From contig JAFDYV010000008.1 in assembly GCA_018267275.1 (NCBI GenBank), forward strand, positions 205,951 through 269,950: 64,000 nt of DNA. The letters are read 5' to 3'. A model generated the notes under the pieces. The model was not told the DNA's origin and made no database searches. It was given only the letters and a program-made list of their open reading frames with translations. The DNA is from Bacteroidota bacterium. Its GTDB lineage: Bacteria > Bacteroidota > Bacteroidia > Cytophagales > Cyclobacteriaceae. How positions within the stretch are numbered: position 1 is the stretch's first letter; every line of letters begins with the position of its first letter. Shown piece by piece: positions 8,609 through 16,752 of this stretch. A program made the position numbers and the translations under genes.

Positions 8609-9610
8609 ATGAAAAGTACATTCAAGTGCATAGACGCTCACACTTGTGGTAACCCGGTTCGTGTGGTGGCAGAAGGTGGCCCGCCATTGGAAGGTAAGAA
8701 CATGAGTGAAAAGCGCCAGCACTTTTTGCGCGAATACGATTGGATACGCAAAGGGCTGATGTTTGAACCACGCGGGCACGACATGATGAGTGGCAGTATT
8801 CTGTATCCTCCATCTGATCCAAAAAATGATGTAGGTGTTTTGTTCATCGAAACGAGTGGTTGTTTACCCATGTGTGGCCACGGTACAATTGGTACAGTGA
8901 CCATTGCGATTGAAGAAGGGCTGGTGAAGCCCCAAACACCAGGCATCCTTAATTTAGAAGTTCCAGCGGGATTGGTCAAAATCGAATACAAACAAGAAGG
9001 CAACAAGGTTAAGTCCGTAAAAATCAGAAATGTGAAAGCCTACCTCGCGGCTGAGAATATTCAGGCCACTTGTCCTGAGTTAGGTGAGTTAACACTCGAT
9101 GTTTCGTACGGTGGCAATTTTTATGCAATAGTTGATGTGCAAGCGAATTTCAAAGGCATCGAACATTATACAGCTGACAAACTCATTAGTTGGAGTCGGG
9201 AACTTCGGAAAGACATTAATAGAAAGTATACGTTTGTCCATCCTGAGAATCCAACGATCAATACATGTAGCCATATTTTATGGACGGGCAAAGTGATTGA
9301 CCCAACGTCTACAGCGCGAAACGCAGTTTTTTATGGAGACAAAGCAATCGACCGTTCACCCTGCGGCACGGGCACTTCAGCGCGACTGGCGCAATGGTTC
9401 ACGAAAGGAAAATTGAAAAAAGGCGATGAGTTCATTCATGAAAGTATCATTGGTTCCAAATTCATTGGCAGAATCGAGGAAGTTACGGAATTGAACGGCC
9501 AGCCCGCCATCATCCCTAGTGTAGAAGGTTGGGCGAAAGTGTATGGATACAACACCATTACCATCGACCCAGAAGATGACCCGTATGCGTATGGTTTTCA
9601 GGTGATTTGA
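8609..9610 (+). CDS. 4-hydroxyproline 2-epimerase (proline racemase family)
   Basis: This 333-residue member of the proline racemase superfamily keeps both catalytic cysteines: LPMCGHGTIG in the N-terminal half and DRSPCGTGTSARLA in the C-terminal half. Trans-3-hydroxyproline dehydratases, in contrast, have Thr or Ser at the first position. DAHTCGNPVRVV at the N-terminus and the surrounding genes favour 4-hydroxyproline 2-epimerase over proline racemase. It would convert trans-4-hydroxy-L-proline to cis-4-hydroxy-D-proline, the first step of the pathway. The 67 bases before it contain only decayed repeat-like sequence. Confidence 0.88.
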   Translation: MKSTFKCIDAHTCGNPVRVVAEGGPPLEGKNMSEKRQHFLREYDWIRKGLMFEPRGHDMMSGSILYPPSDPKNDVGVLFIETSGCLPMCGHGTIGTVTIAIEEGLVKPQTPGILNLEVPAGLVKIEYKQEGNKVKSVKIRNVKAYLAAENIQATCPELGELTLDVSYGGNFYAIVDVQANFKGIEHYTADKLISWSRELRKDINRKYTFVHPENPTINTCSHILWTGKVIDPTSTARNAVFYGDKAIDRSPCGTGTSARLAQWFTKGKLKKGDEFIHESIIGSKFIGRIEEVTELNGQPAIIPSVEGWAKVYGYNTITIDPEDDPYAYGFQVI

Positions 9611-9619
9611 ATTGTTTGT

Positions 9620-9778
9620 ATGAAAACGAAAGAATGCCCTTCGTGCGCAATGAATATTGATTCGAAAAGTAGTGAGTGCCCGATCTGTGGTTATGCATTT
9701 GTAGAAGCACGACCTTGGATCAAGTACACAGCTATTGTACTGCTAATCGTAATATTGTTAAGTTATTTTGTTTTTTAG
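9620..9778 (+). CDS. 52-residue zinc-ribbon plus transmembrane microprotein
   Basis: A short open frame starts at ATG 9620, nine bases after the epimerase stop codon, and ends with TAG at 9778, 28 bases before the oxidase start. The product has two Cys-x2-Cys knuckles (CPSC at residues 6-9, CPIC at 20-23), a typical treble-clef or zinc-ribbon spacing, followed by one hydrophobic segment (about residues 37-52, YTAIVLLIVILLSYFVF) that ends the protein. It is therefore probably a membrane-anchored zinc ribbon facing the cytoplasm. The tight spacing and cysteine pattern make it a believable gene. No function is recognised. Confidence 0.7.
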   Translation: MKTKECPSCAMNIDSKSSECPICGYAFVEARPWIKYTAIVLLIVILLSYFVF

Positions 9779-9806
9779 AGACCAAGTAGATACTATCAGT
9801 AACGGG

Positions 9807-11048
9807 ATGAAAATCGGAATTTTAGGAGGCGGCATAATTGGTTTGAGCTCAGCTTACTATTTGAACAAGGCAGGCCATGACGTGACCATCATTGATCAAA
9901 CGAATTTGCTCGATGGGTGCTCGCATGGGAATGCCGGCATGATTGTGCCGAGTCATTTCATACCTTTGGCCGCACCGGGCATGATTTCGAAGGGGATACG
10001 CTGGATGTTTGATTCGACAAGTCCGTTTTACATAAAACCTCGGTTCAGCAAAAGTTTGATCAAATGGGGCTATCATTTTTACCGAAGCGCTACCTCGGCA
10101 CACGTTCAAAAATCAGCGCCCGCACTAAAAGAGATAAGCCTACTAAGTAAATCACTTTATCAAGAATGGAAACAAGAATTACCTTTTGATTTCGGCTATC
10201 AAGAAAAGGGGCTGTTGATGCTTTTTAAAACAAAAGAGGCCGAGCATGAAGAGGTCAACACAGTGGAGATGGCAAGTCGTTATGGTATTGAAGCGTATCT
10301 GCTGAACGCATCTGAAGTGCAAAATCTTGAGACACAAATAAAGGTTGACGTAAAGGGAGGTGTATACTTTCCAGGGGACGCACACTTGAACCCCAACGTA
10401 TTGGTTACAAACTTGATTAAATACCTGAGACAAAAGGGTGTTTCTTTTCGAGATAAAACAACACTGAAGGATTTTCAAATTGACAACGGAAAAGTTCTAG
10501 CGGTAAAGACAAACAATGGCGACTTTCGTTTTGACGAGGTGGTGATGGCATTGGGATCTTGGTCGGGTGAAATAGGAGGGAAGCTGCAGTTATCTTTACC
10601 TATGCAAGCTGGTAAGGGGTATAGTTTTACCCTGAACGATGTAGTCAACAACGTCCAGATTCCTTCCATATTTTTAGAGGCTCGAGTTGCCGTAACACCA
10701 ATGGGGAATTCGTTGCGTTTTGGCGGTACAATGGAGATCACAGGTGTTGACCATCGGATTAACATGAACCGGGTGAAAGGCATCGTCAATGCGATTCCTC
10801 GTTATTATCCAAAGATGCTTGTGCCGATGCCAAACCAAGAAAATGTGTGGCATGGCCTCCGGCCGTGCTCACCCGATGGGTTGCCTTACATAGGCAGATC
10901 AAAAAAGATTGAAAATTTGATAATTGCCACCGGGCATTCAATGATGGGACTAAGCTTAGCGCCTGCTACAGGTTTGTTGGTGTCTGAATTGGTAGACAAC
11001 AAAAAAAGCTCGATGAACATCGAGCTTTTTGAACCGGAGAGGTTTTGA
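9807..11048 (+). CDS. DadA-type FAD oxidoreductase, probable D-hydroxyproline oxidase/dehydrogenase
   Basis: The ATG at 9807 gives MKIGILGGGIIGLSSAYYL, an intact N-terminal FAD-binding GxGxxG motif; an upstream in-frame start at 9768 would overlap the zinc-ribbon gene and add unrelated residues. The 413-residue protein ends with GLRPCSPDGLPYIG and ATGHSMMGLSLAPATG, the C-terminal FAD motif of the DAO/DadA family. In this operon it should oxidise cis-4-hydroxy-D-proline to 1-pyrroline-4-hydroxy-2-carboxylate. A perfect terminator hairpin is encoded in its last codons, and its stop codon abuts that of the convergent gene. Confidence 0.88.
   Translation: MKIGILGGGIIGLSSAYYLNKAGHDVTIIDQTNLLDGCSHGNAGMIVPSHFIPLAAPGMISKGIRWMFDSTSPFYIKPRFSKSLIKWGYHFYRSATSAHVQKSAPALKEISLLSKSLYQEWKQELPFDFGYQEKGLLMLFKTKEAEHEEVNTVEMASRYGIEAYLLNASEVQNLETQIKVDVKGGVYFPGDAHLNPNVLVTNLIKYLRQKGVSFRDKTTLKDFQIDNGKVLAVKTNNGDFRFDEVVMALGSWSGEIGGKLQLSLPMQAGKGYSFTLNDVVNNVQIPSIFLEARVAVTPMGNSLRFGGTMEITGVDHRINMNRVKGIVNAIPRYYPKMLVPMPNQENVWHGLRPCSPDGLPYIGRSKKIENLIIATGHSMMGLSLAPATGLLVSELVDNKKSSMNIELFEPERF
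11003..11030. terminator. Bidirectional intrinsic terminator inside the 3' end of the oxidase gene
   Basis: AAAAAGCTCGATG (11003-11015) and CATCGAGCTTTTT (11018-11030) are perfectly complementary over 13 bases around AA. The A-tract and T-tract flank a GC-richer stem in both directions. The element lies wholly in coding sequence, 16-43 bases before the end of the oxidase gene, and so could stop both convergent transcripts. Confidence 0.75.
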
Positions 11049-14000
11049 CTATTTCTTTAGAACCATTTTTGAGGTTTTGATTTCGTTACCAGCTTTTACC
11101 CTTACAACAAACACCCCTTCTGATTTACCGTCAAGATTGATTTGATGCTCGTGCGTACCCACATCTTGTGCGCCAATGGATTCTTGGATGGCTATTTTGC
11201 CTGTGGCATCCATTACCTCAATCATCACTGCTGACTGCTGACGAAGGTTGTATCGAATAGTAGCTTTACCATCGGTTGGATTCGGGAAGATGGAAAATGC
11301 CTCGATGGTTGAAGCCGGTTCAATGCCTGTGGGCTGTTGCTGAATAAACAAGTTATCAATGGACCATCCCCAGCCCGTTACGTTATCGTTGTCTGATTTC
11401 AGCCTGAATCTGAACAACAGCGTATCGTTTGCAGAGAACTTTGTTTTTAAATCGATATTCTGGTCTACCTGTAGGGTGGGAGTCCCTGCTTGATTTGCGT
11501 TTAGAGCAGTGAGCCAAGCCGGATTAGCCGATGCATTGTATCCATCTTTTAGAGGAATCCAATCCAAACCGTTTTTTGTTGCTTCCACCACCACGAAATC
11601 TTTAAAGCCAGGCTGACCAAATTGCACGCCAGTTGGTGAAGTTTGAACTAGCGCGACATCCTGATAAAAGAAATTACTTGAGGTCGGGCTCACTACTATC
11701 GGCTGCAGCAACATTGCTGTTGGTTCTGTGTTTGCGAAATAAGGATGCGGAGTTTGCAGACTTTGATTACTTGTGCCAAAGTCAGCCAGGACAAATCCCT
11801 GTATTGAAAACGCAGTTAAGTCAGTGAAAAGGTTTGCATATTTTTGAGGGAATCCGTTAGCCAAGATTACATTCTGTCCTCCAAAGTTGCTTGATGCGAA
11901 TGGGGCAGAGTTTTTGTATCCAATAAGGTTTACTGTTACAGCGCCTTTTTGAGCATTCTTAATTCTTGCGATATAGTCTCCGTTTGGTATCGTCATTATT
12001 TTTCCCGCCTTCACCGTATTGATAAAGAATACCACTGAATCAAATGGCTGTCTTAACCTGAACTTTACAGCTAAATCAGATTGAGGATTAGTTCCAATAG
12101 CGAGTGCTTCTGGGCGCTCTATAGGTGATGCTTGTGCTTTTTCGATTCGTGCCGTCCAAATGCCTCGGCCATGTGTTGCTATCACAACTTGATCGTCAAG
12201 TCCTTTCATGTCCCATACCGATACGTTCGGGAAGTCGTCAAGTATGTTCCATGTTGCGCCTGCATCCAGCGATTCGACAATTCCAATTTCCGTACCTGCC
12301 CAAATGATATTTGGGTCATCAGGCCGCACATACAAGCAGTAGGTTGCCACGTTTGGAAATCCGTTTGAACTTGTTGAGTTTGTTCCGTAACCAGAAATAT
12401 CGAACCACGTTTGACCAAGGTCGGTAGTTCTTAGAATCTTTGGCCGCCCGGAAAACGAGAATAATGCGTAGGCCGTGTTCGCTTGAGTTGGATGCGATGC
12501 TAACCTGGTGATTCCGCCCATTGTTACAGCCGTGTAGTTGTTGGTAGCAGCAAAGGTCTTTCCACCATTTGTTGACACCTGTAGGTTACGTAGCGTACCT
12601 GAATTAACCATTCCGCTACCCGCCCAAACAATATTTGCATTGGCACGCGATACTTCAATATCCATCAGCGAAGTTGTCCCGCCCCACTTTTCAGTAATTG
12701 GAGTCAGCGTCCATGTTTGGCCAAAGTTTGTTGATGTAAACACCCCTGCGGATGAAAGTGTGTATATAACTTCCGGATTGTCTCTTGAGTTGGCCAGCTT
12801 TGAAATAAACGGATGTGTGCCCGATAACCCAGATGTGGCAACGGCCCAAGTACTGCCGCCATCGGCAGACCTCCTAAAATTGTTGTTCTGAGATCCGCCA
12901 ATCAACTTCTTATCATCTAGGTTGTTCCAAATCACTTCGAAGCCGTCCCCGCCAATGTTAAAGTTGTATTGCGATGTTGGTGATGCCACCTCTCCTGGTC
13001 TTGATTTCCAGGTACCGTTGTCTTGCATTCCACCAAAATACTCGTCAAATCCAGGCCGTTTGTCTGCTCCGTAAAATTGACTTGTATTGTAATTCGATCC
13101 AGCAAATGTCCAATTGCCATCGTTAATTCCCGGTGTGAAAGATGTGTTTGATACAAATATGCCACCATCGTTTGCATTCAATATCTTATAAGTATTGGCA
13201 GACATGGGTATCATCACAAGGTTATGATGATCGACATGAACAATTGAATTTTTGCTGGGACTTCCGTATTGTCCTCGCCCGTCCGTTATAAATGTAGTTG
13301 TACCATTTAGTCTTAATTGGTTTGAAAACTTAAATCTCAGAAGGGAATTGGACGTTGGAGGCCATGTGGCATTGCTGTTCAATGTAGGCCAAATAAAATA
13401 CATTTGGTTAAAAATGTGCCCGCCATTCACCGCGATACTTGGGTTAGGAGTGGTTCCGTTGTAGTCTACATTGTTTACGTACAAGTATTCCCTCGACTGT
13501 AAGGTAGCCTCGGTATTATCGGTATTAAAGTTGATTAGATTAAATGCGCCATCCCTCCCCTGATCTCGAAATGATGCCATCAATTGACGGTTGTTTGTGA
13601 TGTCCCAAATTTCAAAAGGGACATTCACATAATCTTGATAAGCGTAACTGGTATTTGGTACGCCAGAAGTGGCTCCGGAAGGGACCAAAAACCTATGCGC
13701 TTTTTGAGATCTTCCGGGTCCGAACCTTATTTCAACAGTCACGCCATTAGCAGATGACCCAACATCAAAATTTCCGTTTGTCGCGTTGGTAAAATTCGTC
13801 AGCGTAGCAAAACTTGAGTAACCTACATCTTCAATAGTATAGAATCCTCCAGTCGAAGTTGTGCCGTCTAAAGTTGTTTGAAATAAGTCAACTCCGCCAA
13901 AGTAGATTACGTTTGGATTGAAGGGATCGCAGGCAATCGTGTTATCATACCAACCTTGGCCGTTCAAAAAATTTAGGGGTGCCGTAGTTAACTTGACATC

Positions 14001-14987
14001 TATTAAAGACCAAGTTACCCCCGCGTCATCGCTCATCATCATCTTCGGTGAGTCGCCATTTTCGCAAGACGCATAAATTCTGTTGGGGCGCGAAGGGCAT
14101 ACATCGATTTCGCAGCGCAAAACGGGGCTCATACCCGCATTCGATAAGGACCAAGTATCACCGGCATCAACCGATTTTAAAACGCCAGTTCCATTTTGCG
14201 TTGCATATTGGATGTTGAAATTTCCAGGAGTAGCCTTTAGGTCTTGGATGATAGGTCTACTAGAGACGCGAGTCCAATTCTGTCCACCATCTGTTGTCTT
14301 GTAAATGCCAGTTTGTGCTGCAACCACAACGACATTCTCGTTTGTTGGACTGACGATGGCGCGGTTGATGTCATCAAAATTTGCGGTACTTGGCAAATAA
14401 CTCCAAGTTACGCCTCGGTCAGCTGACTTATACATCCCGTTTCCTTGAACCCCATCCAAATTCCCAAATCCCTCACCAGTTCCAAGATAGATGGTGTTTG
14501 GGTTAGATGCGGCCATCGCAAGCACAGTTGTTGCCAAGTTTGTCAGATCAGGAGTTATCAAAGTCCAGTTGGCACCTGCATTTGTGGTCTTCCATACGCC
14601 ACCGCTAGCCGATCCGGCATACCAGGTGTTCTTATTTGGATCGGCAGGATCTACCAATAATCCGCGCGTACGTCCAGGTACGTTTGCCGGTCCTCGTTCT
14701 TTCCACTCAACTACACCGTTACTTTGTGTTCGAGCGTTGTTCAAACGATTTGACCTTGCAGCAGCAACGGATTTCTGCCGCTCTCTAATCAAAAAGCCCT
14801 TTTCATATTGCGGCTCAGTAGCATCGGCAGGAGTTCTTATCTCTTGATGAAACTTAAAAAATTCTTGCGGGCCTTCTTGATAAGAATCGGTTGTCGGGTT
14901 GAAAGTTTGCGCAGGTTGATAAGTAGTGGCCCACATTACCAGAAAGCAGAAGCTTATACACAAAATCGATAATTTGAAGTTATTCAT
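11049..14987 (-). CDS. Large secreted sortilin/BNR-type beta-propeller protein with T9SS sorting domain
   Basis: This 1312-residue protein starts with a signal peptide (MNNFKLSILCISFCFLVMWA). A VPS10/sortilin-like propeller follows, with repeated Asp-box segments such as GVWKTTNAGANW, GMYKSADRGVTW, GIYKTTDGGQNW and GVFTSTNFGQTW. The C-terminus (FSIFPNPTDGKATIRYN to the end, KMVLKK) is a type A T9SS sorting domain, so the protein should be exported by the Por system and may be attached to the surface. It resembles the glycosyl-hydrolase-like BNR proteins common in Cytophagales; catalytic activity is not evident. Its start overlaps the upstream lipoprotein gene by 8 bases. Confidence 0.88.
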   Translation of the reverse strand: MNNFKLSILCISFCFLVMWATTYQPAQTFNPTTDSYQEGPQEFFKFHQEIRTPADATEPQYEKGFLIRERQKSVAAARSNRLNNARTQSNGVVEWKERGPANVPGRTRGLLVDPADPNKNTWYAGSASGGVWKTTNAGANWTLITPDLTNLATTVLAMAASNPNTIYLGTGEGFGNLDGVQGNGMYKSADRGVTWSYLPSTANFDDINRAIVSPTNENVVVVAAQTGIYKTTDGGQNWTRVSSRPIIQDLKATPGNFNIQYATQNGTGVLKSVDAGDTWSLSNAGMSPVLRCEIDVCPSRPNRIYASCENGDSPKMMMSDDAGVTWSLIDVKLTTAPLNFLNGQGWYDNTIACDPFNPNVIYFGGVDLFQTTLDGTTSTGGFYTIEDVGYSSFATLTNFTNATNGNFDVGSSANGVTVEIRFGPGRSQKAHRFLVPSGATSGVPNTSYAYQDYVNVPFEIWDITNNRQLMASFRDQGRDGAFNLINFNTDNTEATLQSREYLYVNNVDYNGTTPNPSIAVNGGHIFNQMYFIWPTLNSNATWPPTSNSLLRFKFSNQLRLNGTTTFITDGRGQYGSPSKNSIVHVDHHNLVMIPMSANTYKILNANDGGIFVSNTSFTPGINDGNWTFAGSNYNTSQFYGADKRPGFDEYFGGMQDNGTWKSRPGEVASPTSQYNFNIGGDGFEVIWNNLDDKKLIGGSQNNNFRRSADGGSTWAVATSGLSGTHPFISKLANSRDNPEVIYTLSSAGVFTSTNFGQTWTLTPITEKWGGTTSLMDIEVSRANANIVWAGSGMVNSGTLRNLQVSTNGGKTFAATNNYTAVTMGGITRLASHPTQANTAYALFSFSGRPKILRTTDLGQTWFDISGYGTNSTSSNGFPNVATYCLYVRPDDPNIIWAGTEIGIVESLDAGATWNILDDFPNVSVWDMKGLDDQVVIATHGRGIWTARIEKAQASPIERPEALAIGTNPQSDLAVKFRLRQPFDSVVFFINTVKAGKIMTIPNGDYIARIKNAQKGAVTVNLIGYKNSAPFASSNFGGQNVILANGFPQKYANLFTDLTAFSIQGFVLADFGTSNQSLQTPHPYFANTEPTAMLLQPIVVSPTSSNFFYQDVALVQTSPTGVQFGQPGFKDFVVVEATKNGLDWIPLKDGYNASANPAWLTALNANQAGTPTLQVDQNIDLKTKFSANDTLLFRFRLKSDNDNVTGWGWSIDNLFIQQQPTGIEPASTIEAFSIFPNPTDGKATIRYNLRQQSAVMIEVMDATGKIAIQESIGAQDVGTHEHQINLDGKSEGVFVVRVKAGNEIKTSKMVLKK

Positions 14988-15354
14988 CCTGTGATTCGTT
15001 TTTCTTTATCCGAATTTGCTTCACGTGATTGGAAACATCATCGTTTTCTCTCATCACTTCAGGCGCGTCAAACACCTCAATTGTATTGTCGTCAATCCAT
15101 TTCACGTAGCCAGGCATGAACGCCAGCGACTGCACAATATTCTTAGTTTGAGTGTCAAATACCAATCCTTTTGTTATGCGGGAGGGATTTTCATTTTTTT
15201 GTAGGTAGAGTACGAATGTTTTGCTTTGGTTAAAAAAACTTATAAAATCTTTCCCTAAGATTTCAATAGCATGATCCTCAATAGTTTTTTGATGTGCGAT
15301 TTTTTTTGTTTGGCAAGAGAATGCCAAGACCATTAAGATAAGTATTATTCTCAA
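14980..15354 (-). CDS. Small lipoprotein of unknown function
   Basis: This 124-residue product begins MRIILILMVLAFSCQTKK, with a lipobox and a cysteine at residue 14. The rest is soluble, contains the segment MPGYVKWIDDNTIEVFDAPEVMRE, and ends KKNESQDE. I do not recognise a family. The gene overlaps the start of the large T9SS protein gene by 8 bases and lies 11 bases after the preceding gene, so the three minus-strand genes from 16622 to 11049 probably form an operon. A role accessory to the secreted propeller protein is possible but only by position. Confidence 0.65.
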   Translation of the reverse strand: MRIILILMVLAFSCQTKKIAHQKTIEDHAIEILGKDFISFFNQSKTFVLYLQKNENPSRITKGLVFDTQTKNIVQSLAFMPGYVKWIDDNTIEVFDAPEVMRENDDVSNHVKQIRIKKNESQDE

Positions 15355-15365
15355 ACGGGTGGTTT

Positions 15366-16622
15366 TTAAGTCTTTTGCTTCTTCTTTTTCGCTGCCGGAA
15401 ATAAAATGTTGTTCAATATCAATCGATAACCCGGTGAATTCGGGTGCAGTGCCAGGTCTGTTGGTTCTTCACCAACTGTGTGCTGATAGTCTTCCGGGTC
15501 ATGGCCACCATAAAATGTCCAAAAGCCTTTGCCCATTACGCCATGTAAGTACTTAGCTTCTTTTATTTCTCTGTTTTCCCCCATTATGGTAACGTCTGCT
15601 TTAATCAGGTTTTTCTTAAAACCAGTGGTTTGCCCGTAAAAACCTTTGATCACGCGCGTGTGGTTTTGTGTAAGCATTGAGGGAATGGGATCCCATTTTG
15701 CAGAAAATTGAAAAAGATTGAAGTAGTCGTTGTCCTGACGCAGCCCACGCTCGGGCGCATTATTGTCAATGTCTGAGAACTCGTATTGATAGGGATCGCG
15801 AGAAATGTGGAAGTCTGTAAAGGCTAGTGTGCTGTTGAAGTTTAGTTTTTCTTGTGCGCGTGGGTCAGCCGGGTCACCATCGTACATGCGCTCACAAATA
15901 TCTACGCCCTCTGCCGCTAAAGCAATGTCATAGGTGTCTGTTGCCGAGCACATGGCAAATAAAAAACCACCGCTCACCATAAATTCTTTAATGCGTTTGC
16001 TGGTTGCAAGTTTCAGTTGTGATACTTTGTTAAACCCAAATTTGCGCGCAGTTGTCTCTGCTTCTTTCACCTGATCAATATACCAAGGCATGTTGGCATA
16101 TTGACCATAAAATTTTCCATACTGCCCGGTGAAGTCTTCATGGTGTAGGTGAAGCCAATCGTATTTGGTGAGTTCGCCTTCCAGCACCTCGTCATCAAAA
16201 ACAACGGTATAGGGAATTTCTGCGTATGTCAGTACCAGGGTAACGGCATCATCCCATGGCTGTTTTGACTTGGGTGAATACACGGCAATGCGCGGGTACT
16301 TTTCCAATTTCATCATATCGTAGTTTGCTGCGGGGCTCGCAATCTCGGTAATGATTTGGTTGGCCTGTGCATCCGAAATCAGTTCATAACTTACCCCTCG
16401 AACAACTAATTCATTCTGAATTTTGGGATGGTACTTACACATAAAACTGCCACCCCGGTAGTTTAGCAACCAGTCAACCTCGGTATCGAGTTTTAACACC
16501 CAGTAAGCAATTCCATATGCCTTCAGGTGGTTGGCTTGCTTTTCATCCATAGGGATAAAAATATAATTGGCTTGCGCCATCCGAGCCAGTAAAAGAAAAC
16601 CAAACAAAATCAGCCCTCGCAT
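15366..16622 (-). CDS. Secreted Bacteroidota conserved protein, often labelled asparagine synthetase B
   Basis: This 418-residue protein has a signal peptide (MRGLILFGFLLLARMAQA). Conserved stretches include IPMDEKQANHLKAYGIAYWVL near the N-terminus, PRIAVYSPKSKQPWDDAVTLVL, YDWLHLHHEDFTGQYGKFY and FMVSGGFLFAMCSATDTYDIALA; the last two resemble a class-I glutamine-amidotransferase-like or ThuA-like fold. I recall close relatives being annotated as asparagine synthetase B, but there is no N-terminal nucleophile cysteine and no ATP-pyrophosphatase motif, so that name should not be taken as a function. The C-terminus is Lys-rich (KKKKQKT). Confidence 0.7.
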   Translation of the reverse strand: MRGLILFGFLLLARMAQANYIFIPMDEKQANHLKAYGIAYWVLKLDTEVDWLLNYRGGSFMCKYHPKIQNELVVRGVSYELISDAQANQIITEIASPAANYDMMKLEKYPRIAVYSPKSKQPWDDAVTLVLTYAEIPYTVVFDDEVLEGELTKYDWLHLHHEDFTGQYGKFYGQYANMPWYIDQVKEAETTARKFGFNKVSQLKLATSKRIKEFMVSGGFLFAMCSATDTYDIALAAEGVDICERMYDGDPADPRAQEKLNFNSTLAFTDFHISRDPYQYEFSDIDNNAPERGLRQDNDYFNLFQFSAKWDPIPSMLTQNHTRVIKGFYGQTTGFKKNLIKADVTIMGENREIKEAKYLHGVMGKGFWTFYGGHDPEDYQHTVGEEPTDLALHPNSPGYRLILNNILFPAAKKKKQKT

Positions 16623-16692
16623 CGTTTAACCCGCATAGTTGTGTAACAAAAGCAACAATTTTTAGTCTTTCAGTTTTGTATGCTTAAAGTTA

Positions 16693-16700
16693 TACTTTTG
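16693..16700 (+). promoter_or_regulatory. Possible -7 element for the FtsX-type permease gene
   Basis: TACTTTTG matches the TAnnTTTG consensus 52 bases before the start codon. No TTG lies at the 21-base spacing, so this is only a candidate. Confidence 0.35.
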
Positions 16701-16752
16701 TGAACTATAATTATAAGAAAAATCTCTCGAATCGTTAATACGCCCCAATTAG

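Noticed and set aside
9768..9806. Upstream start for the D-hydroxyproline oxidase
   Set aside because: It would put 13 unrelated residues before the FAD motif and overlap the zinc-ribbon frame.
12538..14847. Several plus-strand frames of 60-120 codons opposite the T9SS propeller gene
   Set aside because: They mirror the repeated codons of the propeller and shift from copy to copy; there is no start context or family.
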